Shown here: positions 54,010-62,410 of the stretch, in pieces
Position numbering within the stretch: position 1 is the first letter of the stretch
How the letters are laid out: each line of letters opens with the position of its first letter
Translations under genes and position numbers: made by a program
Notes under the pieces: generated by a model
Told to the model about the DNA's origin: nothing
Seen by the model: only the letters and a program-made list of their open reading frames with translations
Database searches by the model: none
Source of the DNA: CAWJMN01 sp963844055
GTDB lineage: Bacteria; Planctomycetota; Planctomycetia; Pirellulales; Pirellulaceae
Reading direction: 5' to 3'
Assembly (NCBI GenBank): GCA_963844055.1
Contig: CAWJMN010000001.1
Span: forward strand, 3,720,001-3,784,000
DNA: 64,000 nt

Positions 54010-54930
54010 ATGTCAAAACAACGTTCGGGTTTCACGCTCGTGGAACTTCTGGTGGTCATCGCGATCATCGGTGTACTGGTAGCTCTTCTGCTACCAGCTA
54101 TCCAACAAGCCCGTGAGGCAGCTCGCCGCATGTCGTGCGGTAACAACATGCGCCAATTGGGCATTGCCACTCACAATCACCATGACCAGTTCAAGCAACT
54201 GCCTCATAATGGTGTGAGCTGGAACTATCCACCTCGCTACATCAGCGGCGTGGCTCAAGTGAAAGAACAACAGTTCGCTGGTTGGGGTTTCCAACTGCTG
54301 CCATTCCTAGAACAACAACAATTGTTCGATGGTTCGGGCATGCCAGATGATGACACCCGCATGCGTAACGCCATCGCTGGTGCGATCCCTGCTTACTACT
54401 GCCCAAGCCGTCGCCCTGTGAAGACCAAGAAGCCAACCGGTGGTTGGTACGGTCCAAGCGGTACCTACAGCCACGGTCAAACCGACTACGCTTCGGGTAG
54501 CGTTGACGGTAACACGGGTGTGTTCGTAAAGATGGACGAAAGCAACAGCGTTCCACAGGTTGTTGTGGGCGGTCTGGAATCGGTCATCGACGGTACCTCG
54601 AACGTTCTGATGTTTGGTGAAAAGCGTTTGGCCTTGTACGACCTGCCTAACTATCCAGGCGACGACAACGAAGGTTACTCGGCTGGCTGGGACTGCGACA
54701 CCGTTCGCGGTGCTGGTGACGCTCTTGCTAACCCCGTTTGGACTCGCGTTCCACTTCCAGACCGTAAGGCCTGGGGTGACGGTGAATGCCGCTTTGGATC
54801 TTCGCATCCAGCCGGCTTCAACATCACGTTGGCTGACGCCTCGGTTCGCTTCATCCCTTACAACATCGATGGTGTGTTGTTTGCTCGGATGCTGTGCCGC
54901 ATGGACGGTGTCAGCTTGCAGATTCCGTAA
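54010..54930 (+). CDS. DUF1559 pseudopilin-like protein, array member 6
   Basis: The ATG at 54010 (TGAGG upstream) gives MSKQRSGFTLVELLVVIAII; the earlier in-frame start at 53962 would bury the prepilin signal. The 306-aa protein is nearly identical to member 5 for residues 1-160, diverges over about residues 160-180 (SGSVDGNTGVFVKMDESNSV), then is close again up to the last 15 residues (ARMLCRMDGVSLQIP). It is the last gene of the array and is followed by a strong terminator, a structured leader and a lipoprotein gene. Confidence 0.93.
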   Translation: MSKQRSGFTLVELLVVIAIIGVLVALLLPAIQQAREAARRMSCGNNMRQLGIATHNHHDQFKQLPHNGVSWNYPPRYISGVAQVKEQQFAGWGFQLLPFLEQQQLFDGSGMPDDDTRMRNAIAGAIPAYYCPSRRPVKTKKPTGGWYGPSGTYSHGQTDYASGSVDGNTGVFVKMDESNSVPQVVVGGLESVIDGTSNVLMFGEKRLALYDLPNYPGDDNEGYSAGWDCDTVRGAGDALANPVWTRVPLPDRKAWGDGECRFGSSHPAGFNITLADASVRFIPYNIDGVLFARMLCRMDGVSLQIP

Positions 54931-54984
54931 GCCGGTTTCAATTCCAATCCGTTTCGGATTGGGAATAACCTGATTAAACTCACG

Positions 54985-55016
54985 AAGGCCAAGCTCTCAC
55001 CAGCTTGGCCTTTTTT
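54985..55016 (+). terminator. Rho-independent terminator after DUF1559 member 6
   Basis: AAGGCCAAGCT (54985-54995) pairs with AGCTTGGCCTT (55002-55012), loop CTCACC, followed by a T-run to 55016. The outer bases CACGAA/TTCGTG extend the stem. Confidence 0.92.
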
Positions 55017-55036
55017 CGTGGTTTGATGAGTCGCTA

Positions 55037-55191
55037 GTGGCATTCCACGCAACTGGCTGATTTTATCGCAGAAATGCCCTGCCCTACCGGGCATGCAAGA
55101 TGGACTTCTGAATCTCAGAATTCGTCGCAAAATATGGTTCAAAATCGAGGGGAGGTGCATAGCGCATAGTTGCCGAGCACCTCTTTTTTTT
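55037..55191 (+). promoter_or_regulatory. Structured leader or small RNA ending in a terminator, upstream of a lipoprotein gene
   Basis: Between the member 6 terminator and the lipoprotein gene there are three small stems, GTGG/CCAC (55037-55048), TGCCC/GGGCA (55080-55093) and TTCTGA/TCAGAA (55106-55120), then a terminator GAGGTGC/GCACCTC (55152-55158, 55177-55183) with eight T. A terminator here, 117 bp before the lipoprotein ATG, either ends a small RNA or acts as an attenuator in a 5' leader. I do not recognise a known riboswitch class. Confidence 0.5.
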
Positions 55192-55307
55192 GTACTTTAA
55201 CATTGCGCGAAGAAAGGCGACTCTATTGTTGTTATCCTGCATTTTTCTGCCAAGCTGCTTCCCTTCGCCGCTGCTCTGGCACGTTTGACCTTTGAAAGGG
55301 CCTCTCT

Positions 55308-55769
55308 ATGTTTTTGATGCGTCGTCTCGCAATCTTGGCAGTTATCGCAGTTGCTTTTGGTGTTGTTGGTTGCGATAAGGGCTACTCGCCTGATGCTGGC
55401 GTGATCGTGAAGGGAAAGATCGTAAAGGGCGGAAATCCTTTGGTGGTTACGGGCCGTGAAGTTGGTATCGGCAAGGTCGAAGTGAAGCTTGTTCCTGTTG
55501 ATGCAGGACTGGAAAGCTCTTCGGACAACGCCAAGGAAGATGGCACGTTCAGCATCGTATTTGCTGGCAAGGGCGTAAAGCCAGGCAAGTACAAGCTGGC
55601 TGTTGCTCAAATCGACAAAATGGTTGACGTGCTCAACGGCGCTTTCAACGACCAAGCCACCACCATCAATGTCGATGTTCCATCGAACCTGATTGGCAAG
55701 ACGCTTGACCTTGGCACGATCGACCTCGACAGCCCACCAGCTGCTGCTGGCGGTGCCGCTGCAAAATAG
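55308..55769 (+). CDS. Small lipoprotein associated with the DUF1559 array
   Basis: A 153-aa lipoprotein: MFLMRRLAILAVIAVAFGVV then GC, a lipobox VVGC. The mature part is a beta-rich carboxypeptidase-regulatory-like domain (IVKGKIVKGGNPLVVTGREV, EDGTFSIVFAGKGVKPGKYK) with a low-complexity PPAAAGGAAAK tail. Codon choice resembles DUF1559 members 5 and 6, suggesting good expression. Such lipoproteins often neighbour DUF1559 genes in planctomycetes; the pair at 17.3-18.8 kb is another example. Its transcription may depend on the upstream terminator. Confidence 0.85.
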   Translation: MFLMRRLAILAVIAVAFGVVGCDKGYSPDAGVIVKGKIVKGGNPLVVTGREVGIGKVEVKLVPVDAGLESSSDNAKEDGTFSIVFAGKGVKPGKYKLAVAQIDKMVDVLNGAFNDQATTINVDVPSNLIGKTLDLGTIDLDSPPAAAGGAAAK

Positions 55770-55810
55770 TTCGCGTTACAAATTCCGTACTGTAACACGC
55801 TGCTGATATA

Positions 55811-55862
55811 AGCCCCTACGCAGGTCTGCCGATTTGGCAACCTTACCCGTAGGGGCTTTTTT
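55811..55862 (+). terminator. Rho-independent terminator after the lipoprotein gene
   Basis: AGCCCCTACG (55811-55820) pairs with CGTAGGGGCT (55848-55857), with a 27-base loop and a T-run. It lies between convergent genes. Confidence 0.85.
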
Positions 55863-55883
55863 CGTGCGATGGTGAGGCCCGAT

Positions 55884-56720
55884 TTAGATGCCGTAGAATG
55901 CTCGAGCTGTGCCACTCAAGACTTGCTGTTGCTCGGCCGTGGATAACTCCGACACAAGTTCGCGTGCCGCACCAAACACTTGCTGATAGGACCCAGCCAA
56001 TTCACACACTGGCCAGTCACTGCCGTACATGACTCGTTCTGGACCGAACAAACGCAGCGCCTCGTCCGCATAGGGGCGCAGGTCAGTGGCTTTCCAATGC
56101 TTCCAATCGGCCTCAGTAACCATGCCCGACAGCTTGCAATAGATGTTGGGGTAACGAGAGGCGGCCGCAAAGCCAGGAAGCCATGCCTCAAGACCACTCG
56201 ACTTGATCTGCGGCTTTGCCAGATGATCGATCACCATCTTGAGGTTGGGCAAATCCTCCGCTAAACGTGGCACATGCCGCAAATGCTTGACATAGAGGAG
56301 CAGGTCAAAGGGGACCTGATGCTTTTCCAGCACTCGCAGCCCACGCATCACGTCCGGACGGATAAGGAAGTCATCATCGGGCTCATCCTGGGTGATGTGG
56401 CGAACTCCCAGGAACTTAGGATTCCCCAAGAACTCCTCCAGTTGCTGCTCAACATCGGGGCTTGCGAGATCGACCCAGCCCACAATTCCCGCCAAGAAGG
56501 GATTGGCATGGGCTAGGCCCAGCACCCAGCGGTTCTCTTCTAGATTGTGCTGGGTTTGCACAAAGATCGAACGGAAAATCCCACAAGCTTGAAGCTGTGG
56601 CTCTAAGTCGGACGGCAGAAAGTCGCGGCAAATCGGCGCAAGCTGTGGAGCCTCAAGCCAGCGATAGTCAAAAGGCAACGACCTCTGCCAAAAGTGATGA
56701 TGAGCATCAATGATTTCCAT
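55884..56720 (-). CDS. L-fuconolactonase-like amidohydrolase
   Basis: A 278-aa amidohydrolase-2 family protein starting MEIIDAHHHFWQRSLPFDYR, with the H.HFW motif of L-fuconolactone, L-rhamnonolactone and related lactone hydrolases, and RVMYGSDWPVCELAG near the C-terminus holding the metal Asp. It would open an aldonolactone to the aldonate. It is the last gene of a seven-gene minus-strand set that also has a FucU mutarotase, pointing to L-fucose or a similar 6-deoxy/L-sugar. Confidence 0.88.
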   Translation of the reverse strand: MEIIDAHHHFWQRSLPFDYRWLEAPQLAPICRDFLPSDLEPQLQACGIFRSIFVQTQHNLEENRWVLGLAHANPFLAGIVGWVDLASPDVEQQLEEFLGNPKFLGVRHITQDEPDDDFLIRPDVMRGLRVLEKHQVPFDLLLYVKHLRHVPRLAEDLPNLKMVIDHLAKPQIKSSGLEAWLPGFAAASRYPNIYCKLSGMVTEADWKHWKATDLRPYADEALRLFGPERVMYGSDWPVCELAGSYQQVFGAARELVSELSTAEQQQVLSGTARAFYGI

Positions 56721-56796
56721 CTATAACTCCCGCATGCCACATCAAACCTAGCGCCTTCAAAAGCTCGGGAACATCACACTGAACGGTGAAGTCCCA

Positions 56797-57243
56797 TTAG
56801 TCCATTCGCACGCCAACTTGCAGCAAGATGTTGGCATAACGTTGCTGATCCGCTGTTTGAATGGTAAGGACGTGGTCGGGTGTAGAAACCGCCTCGTAGA
56901 ACTTCCACTTTTCGATAGGTTCCAACTCTAGGCTTAGGCCCGCCTTTTTGATGGTCGCTTTGTACTGGGCCCATACTTCAGGGTCCTCGGTCAAAGCATA
57001 AGGTCCCGATGTCTCGTACATCATCGTGTTGATCGACTCAATTGGAATGGCCGACAAGATCGCTTCTAGCACCTGCGTACAATTGACGACGCCAGGGGAC
57101 AAATTCAGTGAGACTAACTTGGCATTGGGCCCCTTCTTTGTTGCGGCCGGATAGTTTCCATCCGCAATCAGGATTGTTGAATGGTGTCCTGCGGCTCCTA
57201 GAATGCCATTGATCTCAGGATGAATCAGCGTGTGCCTTAGCAT
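56797..57243 (-). CDS. fucU: RbsD/FucU-family sugar mutarotase
   Basis: The ATG at 57243 gives MLRHTLIHPEINGILGAAGH; the frame is open for 24 more codons but those are not conserved. The 148-aa protein has AAGHHSTILIADGNYPAATK, with the catalytic His and Asp of FucU/RbsD, and ends QRYANILLQVGV. It interconverts the alpha and beta anomers (fucose type) of a sugar, supplying the form used by the dehydrogenases. The FucU versus RbsD choice is based on the operon. Confidence 0.88.
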   Translation of the reverse strand: MLRHTLIHPEINGILGAAGHHSTILIADGNYPAATKKGPNAKLVSLNLSPGVVNCTQVLEAILSAIPIESINTMMYETSGPYALTEDPEVWAQYKATIKKAGLSLELEPIEKWKFYEAVSTPDHVLTIQTADQQRYANILLQVGVRMD

Positions 57244-57383
57244 GGAACGATCTTCTGTTGTGTGGGACCAATTAAACGCATAAACGGCAAGTGGCGAATC
57301 TATCACTGCCGACAATTAAGTATCAAACAGCAAACGGAGCGGGCAACTTCTTTCTCGGCAAAGAAAATCACAACTGCTCGCGT

Positions 57384-58208
57384 CTAACGAGCAAAACAGG
57401 CTTTATATGCCTTCATTGTTTGCTCGGCAGCGGCGACCGAATCAGGGAAAGGCAGTGCTTCTGCTGACGCAAAGCCTTGGTAACCTGAAGCGACCAAGGC
57501 ATCAGCCGCTGCACGCAAATCCAAATGGCCAAGTCCCGCCGGGCGCCGGTTTGAGTCCACAAAATGGACATGGCCGATCCAACCTGTTCCGGCAAGTAAT
57601 GCAGCCGCGAGGTCTTGTTCCTCAATATTCATATGGAACAGATCGGCTAAAAGCCGCACATTATTGGCCCCTAGGCCAGTTAGATAAGAAACGCCATCCG
57701 CAACCCGATGGATGAGGTTGGTCTCGTAGCGATTGAGCGGCTCATAAATGAGCGGCACGGAGTATTGTTTGGCATGCGCCGAAAGCTCAAGCAATGCCTC
57801 CCCGAGCCAGCCCATCGCCTGCTCACGCGAGACAGAGCCCTCAAACCGTCCTTGCATCGAGCCAATGATGGCCGGCCCACCACTTGGGCCGCCAAAATCA
57901 ATCATGCGTTTGATAAAGTCCTTGGCCCCCTGACGATTGGCGGCATCAGCACTGGTCAAACTGAGACGATGTTTTACCCAGCCCGCACCGGTTCCAACGG
58001 CTGCGAGCTTTAGCTGATGATCCGCGAGCATTTTTTGTAGATCTGCCTGCGGCACGGCATCAGGCCCCGGCGCGAATATCTCAATTCCATCAAAGCCGAT
58101 CCGCTGGGCTTCCCGCATCGCCTGAGGTAGATCGTCCCAAAATACAAAAGGCCCCCCGCGTGCCTCAGCAACCAAACTTACCGTTACAGCAGACTTCACC
58201 TGTGACAT
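57384..58208 (-). CDS. Sugar epimerase/isomerase, D-tagatose 3-epimerase-like TIM barrel
   Basis: A 274-aa TIM-barrel protein. Metal-binding Glu, Asp, His and Glu are visible in IYEPLNRYETNLIHRVADGV, LLADLFHMNIEEQDL, GHVHFVDSNRRPAGLGHLD and SAEALPFPDS; the EPLNRYETN form is typical of the ketose 3-epimerase/hydroxypyruvate isomerase group. Placed in the fucose-type operon, it may isomerise or epimerise a ketose or keto-acid intermediate. The exact substrate is unknown. Confidence 0.85.
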   Translation of the reverse strand: MSQVKSAVTVSLVAEARGGPFVFWDDLPQAMREAQRIGFDGIEIFAPGPDAVPQADLQKMLADHQLKLAAVGTGAGWVKHRLSLTSADAANRQGAKDFIKRMIDFGGPSGGPAIIGSMQGRFEGSVSREQAMGWLGEALLELSAHAKQYSVPLIYEPLNRYETNLIHRVADGVSYLTGLGANNVRLLADLFHMNIEEQDLAAALLAGTGWIGHVHFVDSNRRPAGLGHLDLRAAADALVASGYQGFASAEALPFPDSVAAAEQTMKAYKACFAR

Positions 58209-58264
58209 GATTCTTTCGCCTCAGTTACCAATCGTGAACAATTTTGTTTCTGCCCTACGAACGC

Positions 58265-59407
58265 TTACAACTGCGTCGCCAAGGCTTGCGCCAAATGGGA
58301 CGGCACCTTGCCAAATAACTTTTGATATTCATCCAAGGTGGGCTGCAGCCGAACTTTGACTTTCTCTGCATGGTTGAGGCGAATATCGCTCAGTTTGTGC
58401 TGCAAAAAGGGGTTTCGCAAACGATCATACGTTTGATCCGCAAACTCGGCGGCTCCACCAACGCGGGCAGCAATCGCAGGCACGATCTCATCAAAGAGCA
58501 GGTCTCGAACCCAGCGGACCGCATCTTTGTCTTTCAACACATCTTGGACCGTAACAAATCCTTTGGGCAGGAACCTCGCTACCATTGCCGAGTGCAAACC
58601 ATTAAGGATTCGCACCTTGCGAACATAGAAGGGAGTTAAATCGTCAACAAGCCGCACGGCGGGATGTTCAAAGAGCCCTTGCAGACCAGCAGGTGGTTCA
58701 AAGCCGGCAGGGCGACGAATCGCCCATAGCGTATACGGCTCAGCATGGATAAGTAGCGGATGCTCCTTGGCTAGTGGATGGTTCTCTGGTGGGCTGGTGA
58801 TCATGCAATCCACCAGGTTATTCAGCCAGGTGTTCTTCTGCGTCATCCAGGTCTGAAAATCTGCCGAAAGTCCCCAACGCTGGGCCTGCTGAACCGCGAG
58901 TTCTCGCAGGCGATCCGCATTCCCCTCAATCAGTTCGCAGGGGAGCAAAACAACAGGAGCCAGCCCTTTTTCAAAGCGGGCCAGCAGCACCAGCACCAAC
59001 TTGGCCGCCAAAGAACGTGGTGGCACATCCGACACCTGGTCCTCGCTAAAAAGTTGATAGCCCGCTTCTGTTGCATTACTAACGATGAGCTTCAAGTTCG
59101 GCGATGTTGCCACCTCCATCACCGCTTGCCAATCACGGTCGGCTTGTAAAGCGCGACTGATGCTACCAACCCAGTCGACACGTTCGACAACAACATCGTC
59201 GACCATGCCACGCACCAAGACCGGAAATCCTTCGGGCCGCGTTCCTAGCGAGTCTGCCCTTGCGCCGCTGGTGGTTTGCACCACTACAACGCTTCCCACC
59301 GTTTTCCCCGCTTCATTGGCTTGATGCACGAAACGATCCACAAAGCCACGCAAGAACCGGCCGGCACCAAACTGCAAAACAGACTCTGGCAACTGTGTCA
59401 CAACCAC
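58265..59407 (-). CDS. Tagaturonate reductase/mannitol dehydrogenase family protein
   Basis: A 380-aa enzyme of the long-chain UxaB/UxuB/MtlD family. It starts with a nucleotide-binding segment VLQFGAGRFLRGFVDRFVHQ, has IVSNATEAGYQLF, PCELIEGNADRLRELA and the active-site region VRKVRILNGLHSAMVARFL. These enzymes reduce tagaturonate, fructuronate or fructose with NADH. Neither uxaA nor uxaC is present, so in this operon it may act on a keto-acid of the L-fucose route. Confidence 0.86.
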   Translation of the reverse strand: MVVTQLPESVLQFGAGRFLRGFVDRFVHQANEAGKTVGSVVVVQTTSGARADSLGTRPEGFPVLVRGMVDDVVVERVDWVGSISRALQADRDWQAVMEVATSPNLKLIVSNATEAGYQLFSEDQVSDVPPRSLAAKLVLVLLARFEKGLAPVVLLPCELIEGNADRLRELAVQQAQRWGLSADFQTWMTQKNTWLNNLVDCMITSPPENHPLAKEHPLLIHAEPYTLWAIRRPAGFEPPAGLQGLFEHPAVRLVDDLTPFYVRKVRILNGLHSAMVARFLPKGFVTVQDVLKDKDAVRWVRDLLFDEIVPAIAARVGGAAEFADQTYDRLRNPFLQHKLSDIRLNHAEKVKVRLQPTLDEYQKLFGKVPSHLAQALATQL

Positions 59408-59456
59408 TCCTCCTCAAACCCTGCAAATCCAAGAACCGGCGATTACAAAACAGCGC

Positions 59457-60479
59457 CTACAGGCCAACTTCCATAATCGCTTTAATGACCCCCGTCTCTG
59501 CCTTGGTGTAGGAAGGGAACACTTCCACCAGGTTTTCAAACGGTGTCCGATGGGTAATCCAGGGCTGTGTATTGATCTTTCCGGTTTCGATCAAGCCAAT
59601 GATGTTTCGAAAGTCTTCAGGCAAGGCATTGCGTGAGCAAAGGAGCGTTCCCTCCGGACGATGAAAGACCGGATGACGGAACTTCACTTCTTCCGTGGTG
59701 ATTCCCACGAACACCAAGCGACCACCAGGGGCCACAAAACCAAAGGCGGCCGACATCGAAATGCTCGATCCTGTGGCATCGATTACCACTTCAGGCAAAT
59801 GGCCGTCGGTCAAATCACGCAGGTCTTGTTCCACCTTGTCGGAAAGGACAACCGTATGCTCTACCCCCATCGTCTTACGGCAAAACTCCAGGCGTCCCGG
59901 ATTCATGTCCAGCATGATGACTTTCGCTCCGGTGAGCTTTACAAACTCAAGGGTAGCAAGCCCAATCGGCCCTGCACCCACGATTAAGCAGGTCTCGTCC
60001 TTTTGCACGGCACTTCGTGCAACCGCATGGCAGCCGATAGCAAGCGTTTCCACCAGGGCAAGCTGCTCAAACGCCAGCTTCCCTGAAGCGTGTAGCTTTC
60101 TGGCTGGCAGAAGGAAGTAGGGACGCATACCGCCGTCGCGATGCACCCCCAGGACCTGCAACTTTTCGCAGCAGTTCGGCTTTCCCTTTCGACTGGCGTA
60201 CGAATTCGGGTCATTGATATAGGGCTCCACCGAGCACCGGTCGCCAGCCTTTACATTCGTAACGTCGGCCCCCACCTCGATCACTTCCACCCCCAACTCA
60301 TGGCCAGGAATCCGTGGATAACTAAAGAATGGCATCTTCCCCAAAAAACCGCTAATATCCGTCCCGCAGATCCCTACATTGTGGACGCGAACCAGCGCCT
60401 CGCCGGGACCTGGTTTCTCAGGAGGGGCGATGTCGATTTGACGGAAATTCAGCGGTGACTCAAGTTGCAAGGCCTTCAT
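59457..60479 (-). CDS. Zinc-dependent alcohol dehydrogenase (MDR family)
   Basis: A 340-aa medium-chain dehydrogenase. The catalytic zinc motifs are VGICGTDISGF and PRIPGHELGVEVIEVGADV; the nucleotide-binding LIVGAGPIGLATLEFVKLTG follows. The structural zinc loop is reduced (KPNCCEKLQVLG), so that metal is probably missing. Related proteins oxidise sugar alcohols or L-sugars (sorbitol, threonine, L-galactonate). Its place in the operon suggests an oxidation step on the sugar or its acid. Confidence 0.88.
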   Translation of the reverse strand: MKALQLESPLNFRQIDIAPPEKPGPGEALVRVHNVGICGTDISGFLGKMPFFSYPRIPGHELGVEVIEVGADVTNVKAGDRCSVEPYINDPNSYASRKGKPNCCEKLQVLGVHRDGGMRPYFLLPARKLHASGKLAFEQLALVETLAIGCHAVARSAVQKDETCLIVGAGPIGLATLEFVKLTGAKVIMLDMNPGRLEFCRKTMGVEHTVVLSDKVEQDLRDLTDGHLPEVVIDATGSSISMSAAFGFVAPGGRLVFVGITTEEVKFRHPVFHRPEGTLLCSRNALPEDFRNIIGLIETGKINTQPWITHRTPFENLVEVFPSYTKAETGVIKAIMEVGL

Positions 60480-60547
60480 CGTAAGGCGTTCCTTTTCAAT
60501 ATCAGTTTCGTGTCGAAGCTTGGTAACTCTGTTTTGTTGAAGACCAA

Positions 60548-61489
60548 CTATGCTGGAAGGTCATTATTTTCGGGCCGACCCTCAATGTAGAACCAGTTAT
60601 GGATCGGCTTGAGGATTTCTTGAACTTCTGCAACGAGTGTCTGATCCAGCGGCAACTTCGACCAGCTGGCCCATTTTTGAATGTTGGCCGGATTGGCCGA
60701 ACCAACAACACAAGTGGCCAAATCGGGGTTCGCCATCGAGAACTGCAACGCTAGTTGTGCAATATCCACTCCGCGAGAGGTGCAATGATCCGATGCACGC
60801 TTACAAATCGCCCGAACTTCAGGAGTCGCCTTATGCCAAGGTGGCAGCGTCGCATTCGTAAGCAGCCGCGCCGAAAATGGCGCCGCATTCATGATTCCCA
60901 CCCCTTTGCTTTTGAGGAAGGGAACGAGGTCGGCCAGCATCGTATTCTGTAGCGTGTAGTGGTTGTACGAGAGCACAACATCGAGGTCAGCACGCTCCAG
61001 CACATAGCGGAACATCTTCATCGGATAACCACTCACGCCAACAAACCGTACCTTCCCCTGCTTTTGAATCTTTCGCAGGGCGGGCAGCGTCTCCTCGACA
61101 ATTTGGGACATCTCCACGAATTCAAGATCGTGACAAAGCATGATGTCGAGGTAATCTACCCCCATCCGATGTAGGCTGACATCGACACTCTCCACAACAC
61201 GTTTGGCGCTGAAGTCGAAATGGGCCGCATCGTAGCGCCCCAGCTTTGTCCCTAGCAAATAACGGTCGCGCGGAATCCCCTTCAGCGCTACCCCTAGTAG
61301 CACTTCGCTCATTCCCCGCCCATAAAAGGGCGAGGTGTCAATGAAGTCCATACCCAGGTCAAGTGCCACATGGACACTGCGCAGTGCCTCGCCGAGGTCG
61401 ACGCTTCGAAACTCTTGTCCCAAGCTAGACGCCCCAAAACTGAGGGCGGGCAACGTCAAACCGGTCTGTCCTAAAGTTCTTCTTTCCAC
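60548..61489 (-). CDS. Aldo/keto reductase, L-galactose/L-fucose dehydrogenase-like
   Basis: A 313-aa NAD(P)-dependent oxidoreductase. It has the AKR start MERRTLGQTGLTLPALSFGA, the Asp and Tyr of the tetrad in MDFIDTSPFYGRGMSEVLLG, the Lys in LGTKLGRYDAAHFD, the His in YLDIMLCHDLEFVE, and a C-terminal CVVGSANPANIQKWAS cofactor region. Homologues include L-galactose and D-threo-aldose (L-fucose) 1-dehydrogenases, which make the lactone that the amidohydrolase could open. This makes it the best candidate for the first step of the pathway. Confidence 0.88.
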   Translation of the reverse strand: MERRTLGQTGLTLPALSFGASSLGQEFRSVDLGEALRSVHVALDLGMDFIDTSPFYGRGMSEVLLGVALKGIPRDRYLLGTKLGRYDAAHFDFSAKRVVESVDVSLHRMGVDYLDIMLCHDLEFVEMSQIVEETLPALRKIQKQGKVRFVGVSGYPMKMFRYVLERADLDVVLSYNHYTLQNTMLADLVPFLKSKGVGIMNAAPFSARLLTNATLPPWHKATPEVRAICKRASDHCTSRGVDIAQLALQFSMANPDLATCVVGSANPANIQKWASWSKLPLDQTLVAEVQEILKPIHNWFYIEGRPENNDLPA

Positions 61490-61564
61490 GATTCCCTTTT
61501 CCTCTGTAGCAATTCCTATTTCCCGCGCAATCTTGTTTTCTCGTGCCAGTAACTCAAGCCAGCT

Positions 61565-62359
61565 CTACTGAAAGTTTGGCGGCATGTCAGGCTGTTGCCA
61601 GCTGCTCATCCCCCCGTCGATCAATAGCATCTGTCCATGGACATGTTCCGCAGCGTCACTCACCAAAAATACAGCCCCAGGACCACAGACATTACTGGAG
61701 GGGACCTGTTGATTGGGCGTGTGCAACTCCATCCAGCGGGCAAAACGCTCATCGCGATCAATCACGGCGGTAAGGGGGGTCCGTACCAATCCAGGAGCCA
61801 AACCATTCACCCGAATCCCACGGGGAGCCAATTCGACGCACAGGGTTTTTACCATCATCTCAATGGCCCCTTTTGAGCTGTCGTATGCTGAATGTACTGG
61901 TTCCGCCAGACGGCCATTGATCGAGCCAATCATGAGCACCCGCCCACGAACCTGCATTGGTACCCATCGCCGAGCGAAGGCCTGCGTCAAAAAGAAGACC
62001 GACGCTACATTCAGCCGCATAGTCCTCTCATACCGGGGCAAATCCATTTCCAAAAAAGGGACGTCGTTATAGTTCCCCGCATTATTCACCAAGATGTCAA
62101 TCTTGGGATTGGCCGCGATAGCTGCCTCAAATACCTCGGGCACAACGGTTGCCGTTTCCCCCGAGAGGTCTCCCCGAATGTAGTCCGCCTGCACGCCAAA
62201 TGCGCGACAACGCTGCAAGACCTCCTCTGCCTCAGACCGAGGCCCGCGTCCATGCAGCACTACATCCGCACCAGCTTGTGCAAACGCCTCTGCAATGGAG
62301 CGTCCTACCCCTTTTGTGCTTCCTGTCACCAGTGCAGCGTGCGAACGTAGATGAATCAT
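61565..62359 (-). CDS. SDR-family oxidoreductase
   Basis: A 264-aa classical short-chain dehydrogenase: TGSTKGVGRSIAEAFAQAGA (TGxxxGxG), ILVNNAGNYNDVPF (NNAG), catalytic Ser in MIGSINGRLAEP and Tyr/Lys in SAYDSSKGAIEMMVK, and PGLVRTP. It is the first gene of the operon. In the L-fucose route an SDR usually oxidises L-fucose or 2-keto-3-deoxy-L-fuconate; which one applies here cannot be told. Confidence 0.9.
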   Translation of the reverse strand: MIHLRSHAALVTGSTKGVGRSIAEAFAQAGADVVLHGRGPRSEAEEVLQRCRAFGVQADYIRGDLSGETATVVPEVFEAAIAANPKIDILVNNAGNYNDVPFLEMDLPRYERTMRLNVASVFFLTQAFARRWVPMQVRGRVLMIGSINGRLAEPVHSAYDSSKGAIEMMVKTLCVELAPRGIRVNGLAPGLVRTPLTAVIDRDERFARWMELHTPNQQVPSSNVCGPGAVFLVSDAAEHVHGQMLLIDGGMSSWQQPDMPPNFQ

Positions 62360-62410
62360 GGTGTTGCCTCTATTGCGTGGCGAGTTTCCTCAAACTGCTC
62401 GGCGATCCTG

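Larger units (their letters stand above)
48284..54930 (+). repeat. Tandem array of six DUF1559 genes
   Basis: Six paralogous genes in head-to-tail order. Members 1, 5 and 6 keep the canonical GFTLVELLVVIAIIG start, members 2-4 form a divergent sub-group. The DNA of members 5 and 6 is almost identical over 52741-53137 and 54094-54490, with about a dozen differences by eye. Terminators follow members 1, 5 and 6 only. Confidence 0.9.

Noticed and set aside
48284..54930. Repeated DNA considered as CRISPR or satellite
   Set aside because: Repeats are whole coding genes about 1 kb apart, not short direct repeats with spacers.
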